64,000 bases of DNA from CAYLRU01 sp964386565 (lineage in GTDB: Bacteria > Desulfobacterota > Desulfobacteria > Desulfobacterales > UBA5616), in the NCBI GenBank assembly GCA_964386565.1, contig CAYLRU010000011.1:1-64000 (forward strand), written 5' to 3'. Made by a program: the position numbers and the translations under genes. The notes under the pieces were generated by a model. The model was not told where the DNA came from and ran no database searches. It saw only the letters and a program-made list of their open reading frames with translations. Positions 34,972-43,885 of the stretch are shown here, piece by piece. Positions within the stretch are counted from its first letter, which is position 1, and each line of letters opens with the position of its first letter.

Positions 34972-36561
34972 TTATTTAATTTTTTCCTCATGACAAGCCT
35001 CGCAATCCGTTGCAGACGGCTTTGCCATTTCCATTTTCTGATGGCACCCCATGCACTGCTGGTGATAGGCGCCCATCAACCCCGGGACAAGGGGTTTGCT
35101 TTCATCAAACGGTTTCCCGTGGCAGCTTCCGCATCGCGGCGGTTTTTCGCTTACCGGACTGTTGTGATGGCATCCCCGACACATCTGCTCGGCCCCGTTG
35201 TGAAAATATCCCGCCAACCTGCTGTCTTTCATACCGGCCCATAAGGCTCGTACAATTTTACCATGGGGGAATTCAACCGGTTGATATGTATCTTCAAGTA
35301 TTTTGATGGTCACGGTTTCAGGTGTTTTTTCGGGATTTAAGACCACGGCCTGTTCTTTCCTGCTGTCAAGCAGACGTCCTGCCAACGCCTTATCGGAAAT
35401 CACCGTTGCCGGATCCTGATTTTCTTCGATGGAACCCAGATGGCACCGTCGGCAATAGTCGTCATCTTTTTTCCTGTCTTCAGCCATCAGCCCATGGCAT
35501 CCGGCGCATTGTTTCTTATTGGTCAATGCCCTGTGGCAGCCCGTACAGCTCATCTTCTCATCGGGCTGATGCATGGCCTGCTCCAACTTAACCCAGTTCC
35601 CTTTTTCCGATCCTTCCGTACAGTGGCATTTGTTGCAGGATTCAAGGTCTGCATGGTGACAGACACGGCAGGTCGTCTCCTGTCCTTCGTGTTGTTGATG
35701 ATCAAAGGGCACCAGCTTCATTCGATAGTCGGAAGCAGGCACCTTGAGATTATCATCATATCTTTTGACAAAAACAATATCCGGCTGATTCCGCTTTATC
35801 CTGGGAATTTCATCCAGTTTTATGATGCCCTGCCGTTCTGCCGCATCGTGACATCCCCGGCATTGGACCGGGCCGGCGGTCTTTTTTTCTTCCGCCTTTT
35901 TCATGTGGCAGGGGATGCAGGAAAGATGGGCGGCCGTCTGAAACCGCATGCCCGTGTCCCCGTCATCCTGCTGGTGGCAATAGCGGCAGGTTCTTTCTTT
36001 TCCCTTGACATAAACGATTTTCCCGGAAGCTTTGTCATATTCATGGTGGCATGCCCCGCATTTATTATCGGCCGCCTTGACATGTCGATAATGCAGGGAA
36101 TGATCAAATCCCATGGGATCCATATCAAAGACGGACGAGGGGAATTCCCGGTGGCATTCCCCGCAGATCGTCGGCCCGCTGTTCTGGCGTTTTTCAGACA
36201 TTTCCCGGTGGCAGCCGATGCAGTTTTCGTGATAGGTCTCCATGAGGAACCGCCGGTCAATATCTTTCAACCGTTTGAATTTAAAGGAAATTTTATGTTC
36301 ATCCGCCAAGTGGCAGGTTGTACAATCTTTTTCGTATGCCTTTAACGCGTCGGTATGACGGTCATGAAGGAAAACAACCGCCGATCTTTCCAGAGGAGCG
36401 AACTGCCTTGCGGATTGAATAAGGACGGCACCGGATATGGGGATAAACCTTTTTTTATCGATCTTTGCCCATCCCTTAATACCGATGACACAACAAGATA
36501 TTGCCAGTACCGCCATACCCATCCATCCCGACATCGTCCTTGCTGACTTCATAAGATTCAT
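34972..36561 (-). CDS. hmcA: HmcA, 16-heme high-molecular-weight cytochrome c
   Basis: A 529-aa periplasmic cytochrome with an N-terminal signal/anchor (MGMAVLAISCCVIGIKGWA). I count sixteen CxxCH heme motifs, from CTTCH near residue 80 to CEACH close to the C-terminus, exactly the number in HmcA of Desulfovibrio vulgaris; three are followed by another His (CGACHH, CRVCHH, CRGCHH). It accepts electrons from hydrogenases or the soluble cytochrome c3 pool and passes them into the Hmc membrane complex. It is the first structural gene of the operon, 60 bp after a receiver-only regulator. Either of two nearby ATGs could be the start. Confidence 0.95.
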   Translation of the reverse strand: MNLMKSARTMSGWMGMAVLAISCCVIGIKGWAKIDKKRFIPISGAVLIQSARQFAPLERSAVVFLHDRHTDALKAYEKDCTTCHLADEHKISFKFKRLKDIDRRFLMETYHENCIGCHREMSEKRQNSGPTICGECHREFPSSVFDMDPMGFDHSLHYRHVKAADNKCGACHHEYDKASGKIVYVKGKERTCRYCHQQDDGDTGMRFQTAAHLSCIPCHMKKAEEKKTAGPVQCRGCHDAAERQGIIKLDEIPRIKRNQPDIVFVKRYDDNLKVPASDYRMKLVPFDHQQHEGQETTCRVCHHADLESCNKCHCTEGSEKGNWVKLEQAMHQPDEKMSCTGCHRALTNKKQCAGCHGLMAEDRKKDDDYCRRCHLGSIEENQDPATVISDKALAGRLLDSRKEQAVVLNPEKTPETVTIKILEDTYQPVEFPHGKIVRALWAGMKDSRLAGYFHNGAEQMCRGCHHNSPVSEKPPRCGSCHGKPFDESKPLVPGLMGAYHQQCMGCHQKMEMAKPSATDCEACHEEKIK

Positions 36562-36621
36562 CCCGTGTAACTCGTAAGGGTTTCAGTGTATAGATTCTAT
36601 AATGTCAGTTCATAGCCCGCT

Positions 36622-37035
36622 TCATGCCCCGTAAGCGCCGTCCGATTTTTTTTCAAGAAACGATTGGATCATGGAGACAATCCGACTCATTTTCAACGAT
36701 CCCTTGGGGATGAAACCATCCGCCTTGTTGTCCATGGCCGCCTGCCGGTACTCGGGCAAGTCGTATTCGGTCAGAATGATAACCAGGATTTCCGGAAAAC
36801 AGGCTTTTATTCTTTCGGTCAAATCCAGGCCGCTTTCACCAGGCATGCGAATGTCCATGAAAATAATGTCCGGTTTGGATGCATTGATTTTTTCGATGGC
36901 CTGCTCGCCGTTTATCGCCTCTTCCACCAGCATGTCCGGAAACCGAAAGCGCAGGGCATTGTTAAAGGTGTTCCTGAAGGTATCGTTATCTTCTATGATG
37001 AGGATCTTTCTCATGGTTTGGAGAGTCTCGTGCAA
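36622..37035 (-). CDS. Single-domain response regulator, Rrf1-like
   Basis: A 137-aa receiver-only regulator: KILIIEDNDTFRNTF, acidic pocket IIEDND, phosphoacceptor Asp in IIFMDIRMPGESG, Thr in VIILTEYD and Lys in IPKGSL. There is no DNA-binding output domain. It is directly upstream of hmcA on the same strand and probably in the same transcript. In D. vulgaris the hmc operon carries the regulators rrf1 (a response regulator) and rrf2, although downstream of hmcF, so an Rrf1-like control role is plausible here. The start could be 37035 or the ATG at 37014 (MRKILIIEDN). Confidence 0.85.
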   Translation of the reverse strand: MHETLQTMRKILIIEDNDTFRNTFNNALRFRFPDMLVEEAINGEQAIEKINASKPDIIFMDIRMPGESGLDLTERIKACFPEILVIILTEYDLPEYRQAAMDNKADGFIPKGSLKMSRIVSMIQSFLEKKSDGAYGA

Positions 37036-37186
37036 TGCATCCGGACCTGTTTAACGGATATTGCCGGATATTTGAGATTCTTTACAATAATTTCGATAGG
37101 TGGTAAATACAGTAAACACTGTATTTTTTTCACACGGCAACTGTATTTTTAAATGTTACAGGCAAATGGCAACGGAAAACAAAAAT

Positions 37187-37846
37187 ATGACCAACCCCTA
37201 TCGCATCATCATCGCCGAAGATCACACCATTCTTCGTGAAGGGCTGAAATCCCTGATTTCCACAAACCCCAGGTTTCAAATCATCGATGAAGCCGAAGAT
37301 GGATACCAAGCCCTGAAAATTGCCGAAAAAGTCAAACCGGACCTGATGCTCATCGACCTTACCATGCCGAAAATGAACGGCCTTGAAGCGATCCGGGAGA
37401 TTAAGCAACTCAGTCCGGGCACAAAAATCCTGGTGCTGACGGTTCACAAGGCTGAAGAGTACGTGTTTGAATCCCTGCAGTCCGGCGCTGATGGATACCT
37501 GCTCAAAGATGCGGATGCCTCGGAACTGATGCTGGCCATGGAAAATGTATTATCCGGCAAGACCTTCTTAAGTCCCGGAATTTCTAAAAATATCGTCGAC
37601 GGATACCTGAAAGGGAAAATGCCGGACAAAGCCTCTTCGTCATGGGATCAGCTGACCCGACGGGAAAGGCAGATCCTGAAACTCATTGCCGAAGGGCAGA
37701 AGAATAAAGACATCGCCGTTTTTCTGCATATCAGCGAAAAAACCGTTGATAAACACCGGTCCAACCTCATGAAAAAACTGAATCTTCACAACGCCGCCGA
37801 AATCACTGCTTATGCCATACAAAAGGGATGGGTCTCAAACACCTGA
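37187..37846 (+). CDS. NarL/FixJ-family response regulator
   Basis: About 219 aa: receiver (YRIIIAEDHTILREGLKSL, acceptor Asp in LMLIDLTMPKMNG, Thr in VLTVHKAEEY, Lys in LLKDADASEL) followed by a LuxR-type HTH (LTRREREILKLI-like: QLTRRERQILKLIAEGQ, NKDIAVFLHISEKTVDKHRS). A DNA-binding transcription factor. It is divergent from the Rrf1-like/hmc genes and convergent with a NarX-type kinase at 37935-39266, its likely partner. Upstream in-frame starts exist at 37100 and 37166, without clear ribosome sites. Confidence 0.9.
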   Translation: MTNPYRIIIAEDHTILREGLKSLISTNPRFQIIDEAEDGYQALKIAEKVKPDLMLIDLTMPKMNGLEAIREIKQLSPGTKILVLTVHKAEEYVFESLQSGADGYLLKDADASELMLAMENVLSGKTFLSPGISKNIVDGYLKGKMPDKASSSWDQLTRRERQILKLIAEGQKNKDIAVFLHISEKTVDKHRSNLMKKLNLHNAAEITAYAIQKGWVSNT

Positions 37847-37934
37847 TGAACCAACACCTTATTTAAATTTGAGATTGGGATACCATCTTATTTCGGCATA
37901 AATATAATCAAAATTGCCGGTTTGCGAAGCTATG

Positions 37935-39266
37935 CTATGAATAAATATCCCAAGACGCGCAGATGCGTGTGCCGGTGGACGGGTCGGATTGGATATCAAA
38001 TGTGCCGCGGAAGAGTTCGGTACGCTCTTTCATGCCGGTAATGCCGAATCCTTTTTCGGAAACCCGTTTTGATGCCTGCAGCCGGGTATCGAACCCGCTG
38101 CCGTTGTCTTTGACGATCAATCGCACCTGGTTATCCTTCTGAAGCAAAGAGAGTTCAACGCGATCCGCGTTGCTGTGCTTGGCGATGTTGTTCATGGCTT
38201 CCTGGAGCACCCGGTAGATAATCGTTTTCAAATGGTGGGGAATCTGCTTTTCCTGGATTTCAATTGTTTTTTCAATCTCCATATCGTTATAAATTTCCTT
38301 AAATTGCCGACAAAACCAGTGAATTGTGGCAATGATACCCAGATCGTCCAGGATGGAAGGACGAAGATTCATGACGATGGTCCGAACCTCTTCGGATGCC
38401 TGCTTGAGCATGGGCAACAACTGATGGAGGGACTGAATATGGGGATTGCCGGAATCCTCACCGGCCTGTTCAAGAATGGTCTCCACGCTGAACTTGATGG
38501 CGGATAAGGACTGACCGATGCCGTCATGGAGGTCTGCCGCGATTCGTTTTCTTTCATCTTCCTGGATATTCAACAGCATGGCCGACAGCATTTCCAAATC
38601 CCGGGTTCGGTCTTTCACCCGCTTTTCCAATTCATCCCTGGCTTTCAGCAGGGCATCTTCCGAGCGCTTGCGCCGGTTTTCCACTTCAATGCTGTATAAC
38701 CCGAAGGCGATTTCTCCTGCCACATCGGTGAACAGCCGGTGTTCTTCCAGGTCCTTGCAATACTCTCCGGGAATGGAGACCGTCAGCATGCCGTAGATGT
38801 TTCCACCATATTCCAGTCTTTTTACCAGGGCGCCACGGCCATGGTAGAGATGAGACACCGGACACCCCGTACAAAACGACAGCGGGTCATCAATAACGAT
38901 AAGGTCGCCGGTTTTTTTTACATGCCGGAAACAATGGATGTCTTTCCGGCTTTGAAATGTCGTGATGATGGATGAAAAGGCTTTGTTCAGTCCGGCTTCC
39001 GCACTTGCCTGCAGGGTTTCATGAGTATTAAAAAGGGCGATCCAGGCATTATAATACCCCCGAGTCCCGACGAGATTTTCACATGCGCCGTGTATCAGCC
39101 GTTTAATGTCTTTTTCCTTCATAATCAACCGATTGACATTGCGAACAGCCCGCAACACTGCATTTAAATGCCGGATCCTGTCTTCGGCCCGGATTCGTCT
39201 TCGCACCTCTTCCTGCAAAAGAGTCACCCGGTTTTTTAAATTATCTGGATATCCGGTCTCGCCCAT
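37935..39266 (-). CDS. GAF-domain sensor histidine kinase, NarX/DegS type
   Basis: A 443-aa cytoplasmic kinase. After a coiled start (ILH-like AVLRAVRNVNRLIMKEKD) comes a GAF domain (residues ~45-195) with an unusual His/Cys set (HCFRHVKK, FCTGCPVSHLYHG) that could hold a ligand or metal. Then a coiled coil, HisKA_3 with the phospho-His in ADLHDGIGQSLSAIKF, and HATPase_c (EAMNNIAKHSNADRV; DNGSGFD; GFGITGMKER). HisKA_3 kinases pair with NarL-type regulators, and such a gene lies next door. The signal may be redox- or electron-acceptor-related given the adjacent hmc and oxidoreductase genes; that is inference. Confidence 0.9.
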   Translation of the reverse strand: MGETGYPDNLKNRVTLLQEEVRRRIRAEDRIRHLNAVLRAVRNVNRLIMKEKDIKRLIHGACENLVGTRGYYNAWIALFNTHETLQASAEAGLNKAFSSIITTFQSRKDIHCFRHVKKTGDLIVIDDPLSFCTGCPVSHLYHGRGALVKRLEYGGNIYGMLTVSIPGEYCKDLEEHRLFTDVAGEIAFGLYSIEVENRRKRSEDALLKARDELEKRVKDRTRDLEMLSAMLLNIQEDERKRIAADLHDGIGQSLSAIKFSVETILEQAGEDSGNPHIQSLHQLLPMLKQASEEVRTIVMNLRPSILDDLGIIATIHWFCRQFKEIYNDMEIEKTIEIQEKQIPHHLKTIIYRVLQEAMNNIAKHSNADRVELSLLQKDNQVRLIVKDNGSGFDTRLQASKRVSEKGFGITGMKERTELFRGTFDIQSDPSTGTRICASWDIYS

Positions 39267-39678
39267 CGTCCATCACCTAATACCCAAAACCATCACTTCT
39301 TCATTTCCGCCCGGAACAGATACAAACTGTCGGATACCACCGAATCGATTCCAAGAATCTTTCGACATTTACCATATATCTCTGCTTTTTTATTATACGC
39401 CCCCGGGCACGCTAAGTAAAATAGTATTGCCATCATTTTCAAATCTGTTATATACAATATATGCGGAAATTATTAAATTTCAATATCAAACATAAAATCA
39501 ACAACCAACCCGTTACCGACAGCCCATAATCCGAAACCATTCCATGTCCATCCGGAAATGGTGGACTTCTGGTAAGGTCGAGGCCGCAGCGACTTTGAAA
39601 CCACAGGGACCCCGGGGCGAAATATACCATTTACGGATGAACACGATTTTACCATTGCCGCATGAAAGGTCATATCCC
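39267..39678. other. Divergent promoter region, kinase / 2-oxoacid oxidoreductase
   Basis: About 410 bp, AT-rich on the left. The right part is GC-richer and can fold locally (CCATTTCC region near 39540-39570), but matches no riboswitch I know. GAAAGGT before 39679 is the ribosome site of the oxidoreductase. A GGTGATGG-type run precedes the kinase gene on its coding strand. Confidence 0.45.
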
Positions 39679-41370
39679 ATGCCAATCGACGTCACTATCG
39701 TTATCGGTGGAAAAGCCGGACAGGGCATCCTTACCGTCGGGGAACTGATCACGCTGACCGGGCTTCGCTCCGGGTATTATCTGTTTTCCAACAATGAATT
39801 TGAATCAAGAATCCGTGGCGGGCACAGTTTTTCCCAAATCCGGATCAGCAACAGGCCTATCGAGGCACCCACCAACACGGTTCACCTGCTGGTGGCCCTG
39901 GATCCTGAAACCATTGACATTCATAAACACCGTTTGGCGGCCGACAGCATCGTTCTTACGGAAGACGAGCAATTATGGGATGAAAAGGCTGTTTTGCAGG
40001 TACCGTTCACCGATCTTGCGAAAAAGTCCGGAGATAAAATAACGGCTAATGCGGTTGCCGCCGGGGCCTGTCTTTCCCTTTTGGGTGCACCTGTTGAACC
40101 TCTTAAAAACACGGTTGATGATCTGTTCAGGGGGAAAGGATCGGAAATTCTCAAACGAAATATAAACGCTGCGGAAGCAGGCTATAACGCTGTAACAGAC
40201 CGGCACTTTAAATATGCCTTTGAATGGAAGCCGGGGCCTGTCAAAGGGATCCTCATCGACGGCGCAAAAGCCGCGGCACTGGGCGCACTGGCCGGGGATT
40301 GCCGGATGGCGGCCTTTTATCCCATGTCTCCGGCCACCGGAATTTTAGCCCATTTAAGTGCCTTGTCCGATGCGTTTCCACTGGTCGTGGAACAGGCGGA
40401 AGATGAAATTGCCGCCATCAACATGGCCATCGGCGCATCTTTTGCCGGTGTCCGTGCTTTTACCGCCACATCCGGCGGCGGTTTCTGCCTTATGACCGAA
40501 GCACTGGGCCTTGCGGGTATTACAGAAACACCGGTGGTCATTGTGAACGCCCAAAGGCCGGGTCCGGCTACGGGACTTCCAACCCGCACGGCCCAGGGGG
40601 ATTTGCTGTTTTGTATTCGCGCGGCCCAGGACGAATTTCCCAGATTCGTTTTTGCACCGTCTACACCTTACGAAATCTATGACATAACGGCCAGGGCCTT
40701 TCACCTGGCAGACAAATACCAGGTCCCTGCCATTATCCTCATGGACAAATACCTGACCGATTCCCTGTTCACCATCGACCGGTTCAAGGCTCCCGAACAT
40801 ATCCCCCATTTCACCGCCCATGAAAAGGACATGACAATACCGGAGGATTACAGGCGATATGCCGTAACCGATTCGGGAATTTCGCCAAGAGCCCTTCCCT
40901 GCCAAGGAAAGGCCCTGGTCCTTGTTTCCGGAAACGAACATCGTGAAGATGGTCATATCAGCGAGGCTGATTCGAACCGGGCCGCCATGGTGGATAAGCG
41001 GAATCGAAAGATAAAAACAATGCTTAACGAGATAGACCCTCCCAAACCCTATTTCGGTGATGCCGAGATCCTTCTGGTGGGATGGGGGTCCACGCAGGGA
41101 GCGATCAAAGAAGGGGTCGATTATTTGAGGGCCAAAGGAATGGATATCGGAACCGTCATTTTTTCCGATTTATGGCCGTTCCCCAAAGAAGCGGTCAGAA
41201 ACGCATTGGGCCGGGCAAAACGGTTTATCACGGTTGAGCAAAACAGCACCGCTCAGCTCGGGACCCTGATCAGGGAGCAAACCGGGCTGAATTATTCCGG
41301 AAAAGTGCTCAAGTACGACGGCAGGCCGTTTTATCCGCAGGAAATTGCTGACAGTGTATTAAATCTATAA
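39679..41370 (+). CDS. 2-oxoacid:acceptor oxidoreductase, fused gamma-alpha subunit (KorA type)
   Basis: A 563-aa subunit of a CoA-dependent 2-oxoacid:ferredoxin oxidoreductase. The gamma domain is first (MPIDVTIVIGGKAGQGILTV to about residue 190), then the pyrimidine-binding alpha domain (AALGALAGDCRMAAFYPMSP, VVEQAEDEIAAINMAIGAS, FTATSGGGFCLMTEALG), and a C-terminal domain II (LLVGWGSTQGAIKEGVDYL). With the next gene it makes the ferredoxin-reducing core converting a 2-oxoacid to its acyl-CoA and CO2. The ATG at 39679 (after GAAAGGT) is preferred; the frame extends upstream to 39544 without support. No delta ferredoxin subunit is present. Confidence 0.92.
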   Translation: MPIDVTIVIGGKAGQGILTVGELITLTGLRSGYYLFSNNEFESRIRGGHSFSQIRISNRPIEAPTNTVHLLVALDPETIDIHKHRLAADSIVLTEDEQLWDEKAVLQVPFTDLAKKSGDKITANAVAAGACLSLLGAPVEPLKNTVDDLFRGKGSEILKRNINAAEAGYNAVTDRHFKYAFEWKPGPVKGILIDGAKAAALGALAGDCRMAAFYPMSPATGILAHLSALSDAFPLVVEQAEDEIAAINMAIGASFAGVRAFTATSGGGFCLMTEALGLAGITETPVVIVNAQRPGPATGLPTRTAQGDLLFCIRAAQDEFPRFVFAPSTPYEIYDITARAFHLADKYQVPAIILMDKYLTDSLFTIDRFKAPEHIPHFTAHEKDMTIPEDYRRYAVTDSGISPRALPCQGKALVLVSGNEHREDGHISEADSNRAAMVDKRNRKIKTMLNEIDPPKPYFGDAEILLVGWGSTQGAIKEGVDYLRAKGMDIGTVIFSDLWPFPKEAVRNALGRAKRFITVEQNSTAQLGTLIREQTGLNYSGKVLKYDGRPFYPQEIADSVLNL

Positions 41371-41397
41371 AGGGCAAGAAATTATTATTCTGCCCTT
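41370..41397 (+). promoter_or_regulatory. Intercistronic hairpin between alpha and beta subunit genes
   Basis: AAGGGCA pairs with TGCCCTT around a 14-base A/T loop, starting in the stop codon of the alpha gene and ending 20 bp before the beta gene. It may protect or balance the two messages. There is no T-run, so it is not a strong terminator. Confidence 0.5.
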
Positions 41398-41416
41398 GTG
41401 AAATGGAGAAACAGCA

Positions 41417-42271
41417 ATGGCCGACATCAAAGATTATGAATCCTCCTATGAAAACAAGTGGTGCCCGGGATGCGGAAATTTCAGCATATTGTCCGCCTTA
41501 AAACAAGCCCTGGTTGAACTGGACATTGCACCTGAAAAACTTCTCCTCGTATCCGGTATCGGCCAGGCAGCCAAGACGCCGCATTTTTTAAACTGCAATA
41601 TGTTTCACGGACTTCACGGTCGGGCACTTCCCGTTGCCACGGGAGCAAAAATCGCCAACCATGAACTGACCATCATCGTCAACTCGGGGGACGGCGACTG
41701 TTACGGCGAAGGCGGAAATCATTTTCTCCACGCCGTCAGACGGAATATTGATATCACACTGCTGGTACACAACAACAAGATCTATGGCCTCACAAAAGGG
41801 CAGGCATCACCGACTTCGGACATGGGCATGGTGACCAGGATACAACATCACGGTGTCATCAGCGAAACCTTCAACCCCCTGTCCGTCGCCCTGGTTCTGG
41901 GCGCAGGGTTTGTCGCCCGGGGTTTTTCAGGCAATCCCGAACATTTGAGCGGGTTGATCCGGGAAGGAATCAGGCATAAAGGGTTCAGCCTCATCGATAT
42001 TCTTCAGCCCTGCGTATCCTTTAATCACATCAACAGTTTCATATGGTATAAGGATCGCGTTTATGACGCCAACAAGGAGGGGCACTCCCCGGAGTCCTTT
42101 GACCGGGCCATGAACAAGGTGCTGGAATGGGGAGCCAAAATACCCCTGGGTATTCTTTTCCGGAAAGAAAAACCATCGTTCACCGACAGGATCGAAATTT
42201 TGAAAGACAAACCGCTGATATCCGAATCATATGATGCAAAACGGCTGGAGGCCGTGCTCTCAAAACTTTAG
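41417..42271 (+). CDS. 2-oxoacid:acceptor oxidoreductase, beta (TPP-binding) subunit
   Basis: A 284-aa beta subunit. It begins with a Cys motif (KWCPGCGNFSILSALKQAL) and carries the thiamine-diphosphate site NSGDGDCYGEGGNHFLHAVRRN (Asp, and the N-containing HNNKIYGLT), followed by GQASPTSDMG. The length suits KorB/2-oxoglutarate-type or indolepyruvate-type families with a short beta. It pairs with the preceding gamma-alpha protein. Possible substrates are 2-oxoglutarate, branched 2-oxoacids or arylpyruvates and cannot be separated by eye. Confidence 0.92.
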   Translation: MADIKDYESSYENKWCPGCGNFSILSALKQALVELDIAPEKLLLVSGIGQAAKTPHFLNCNMFHGLHGRALPVATGAKIANHELTIIVNSGDGDCYGEGGNHFLHAVRRNIDITLLVHNNKIYGLTKGQASPTSDMGMVTRIQHHGVISETFNPLSVALVLGAGFVARGFSGNPEHLSGLIREGIRHKGFSLIDILQPCVSFNHINSFIWYKDRVYDANKEGHSPESFDRAMNKVLEWGAKIPLGILFRKEKPSFTDRIEILKDKPLISESYDAKRLEAVLSKL

Positions 42272-42338
42272 CATGCGCCCTGAAAAGCTTTCGACCCGGA
42301 TAGACATGTCCTCTTGATTTTCTCTCCCGGACTTGGCT

Positions 42339-42539
42339 TCATCCCTGGGTGATCAGTACATACAACGGCGAGCCGTCCTGAACGAATTTGGCTTCACAGG
42401 GAAAACAACTGCAGTCATTTACCGTGATGCCGTTGACCGCCATGACCTCAACATTATCCCTGCCTGCTTTTCTATACGCATCCGCTTTTTCCTCGGCAGC
42501 GCTTTTGTCCAGAAACGTATCCAATACCAGATAGGCCAT
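42339..42539 (-). CDS. Small conserved-looking protein, 66 aa
   Basis: Unrecognised small protein: MAYLVLDTFLDKSAAEEKAD, then an NVEVMAVNGITVNDCSCFPC segment and PLYVLITQG. It looks like a compact alpha/beta domain with a CSCFPC cysteine cluster that might bind metal. AAGGAG lies seven bases before the ATG at 42539. It lies 14 bp downstream of the epimerase gene on the same strand and is probably co-transcribed. Function unknown. Confidence 0.65.
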   Translation of the reverse strand: MAYLVLDTFLDKSAAEEKADAYRKAGRDNVEVMAVNGITVNDCSCFPCEAKFVQDGSPLYVLITQG

Positions 42540-42553
42540 TAATTTCTCCTTTT

Positions 42554-43459
42554 TCACCTCGACTCCGCCAGAAGATCTTCCAGCGCCGGTTGAATTTCCA
42601 TGTACTTGAATTTATACCCATGCTTGATGAGCTGGTCCGGAATCACTTTCTGGCTGTACATCATGGACCTGCCCAACTCACCCATGATCAGGCGGATCAT
42701 AAACGACGGTGCAGGTACCAGGGCGGGACGTCCCAATTGACGGCCAAGGGCTTTTGCAAAATCCTTTTGACGAATGGGAATGGGGGTGGCGAAGTTTACC
42801 GGTCCTTTTACCTGTCGATTTTCCATTATGTAACATATCGCCGAACAGAGATCATCCATATGAATCCAGGGGAACCAGTGTCTTCCCATTCCCAACGGCC
42901 CACCCAAAAACCACTTGAACAGCGGAACCATGGTTGCCAATGCACCTCCTCCCCTGCCCATGACAACGCCGAACCTCGCGGTTATCGTCCGGACGCCTTT
43001 TGCCTCGGCACGATACGCTGCTTCTTCCCAGTCCCTGCAGAGGGTTGCCAAGAAATCTTCCCCCGGCGGATCATTCTCCATGAGGATATCATCTTTCCTG
43101 TGACCGTAATACCCGACCGCGGAGGTGCTGATGAAAACAATTGAATCCTTTACGGGTAATGCATCCACGACATTTCGAGTGGTAAGAATCCGGCTGTCAA
43201 CCAGCAGTTTTTTATACGGACCATTCCAGTGTTTAAAAATACTTTCCCCAGCCAAATTGACAACCGCATCCACATCATTCAAGGCCTCCTGCCAGCTTCC
43301 CGGCCGGGTTGTATCCGCGGATATGTAATGAAAATTCGGATGATCAACATCGCACCCGGCAGACCTGCCCACACAGGCCACATCGTTTCCCTGATCCAGC
43401 AGTTTCCGGGTCAGGTGCCTTCCCACAAAACCGGTTCCGCCGGTTATAAATATTTTCAT
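42554..43459 (-). CDS. TIGR01777-type NAD-dependent epimerase/dehydratase (YfcH-like)
   Basis: A 301-aa extended short-chain dehydrogenase. The Rossmann motif MKIFITGGTGFVGRHLTRKL opens the protein; DVDAVVNLAGESIF and the active-site region STSAVGYYG follow, then WEEAAYRAE and RFGVVMGRGGGALA. These features match the YfcH/TIGR01777 (SDR39U1) group, whose function is unsettled. The C-terminal GRPALVPAPSFMIRLIMGEL is typical. Cytoplasmic. Followed closely by the 66-aa gene. Confidence 0.9.
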   Translation of the reverse strand: MKIFITGGTGFVGRHLTRKLLDQGNDVACVGRSAGCDVDHPNFHYISADTTRPGSWQEALNDVDAVVNLAGESIFKHWNGPYKKLLVDSRILTTRNVVDALPVKDSIVFISTSAVGYYGHRKDDILMENDPPGEDFLATLCRDWEEAAYRAEAKGVRTITARFGVVMGRGGGALATMVPLFKWFLGGPLGMGRHWFPWIHMDDLCSAICYIMENRQVKGPVNFATPIPIRQKDFAKALGRQLGRPALVPAPSFMIRLIMGELGRSMMYSQKVIPDQLIKHGYKFKYMEIQPALEDLLAESR

Positions 43460-43885
43460 CTGTTATCCTCCGGAAGACATCTTACCCGGTATGGCCCAAT
43501 AATATAAAAAGCAACGGCGTCGTAAATTTTGGCCTTCCGGGCTGTCAATTCCATTAATCGGCGCCATGCGAATAACAGACCGTTGAGTGGCATAATGATT
43601 TTCAAGTAAAAAACGGCAAAACGGAACGTAACACCAAAAACCCAAAATTTTGATTATAAAACAAATAATGTTAAACAACAGACTTGTCAAGGTTCATATT
43701 GGGATAGTAAGGTGATCTGTCTTATAATTACCATCTCCGTCAGCATTCTGAAAGTTAATGCAAGCCACAAGATGAGCTGTATTTTCCTAAAAAATTTCCT
43801 TGTATAGGGAAGGAAAACAACGTAAAAACGTGTATAATCAACAAAACAGATCGACCTGTTCAGCTATCATTAAAAAGCCATTAAA
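43460..43885. other. Divergent intergenic region
   Basis: About 425 bp of AT-rich DNA between the epimerase (minus) and the DUF523/DUF1722 gene (plus). No ORF with a ribosome site and no RNA element was recognised. Promoters in both directions are expected. Confidence 0.5.

Noticed and set aside
39480..39678. TPP or other riboswitch before the TPP-dependent oxidoreductase
   Set aside because: The leader lacks the CUGAGA and ACCUGA boxes of the THI element; only weak local pairing is visible.
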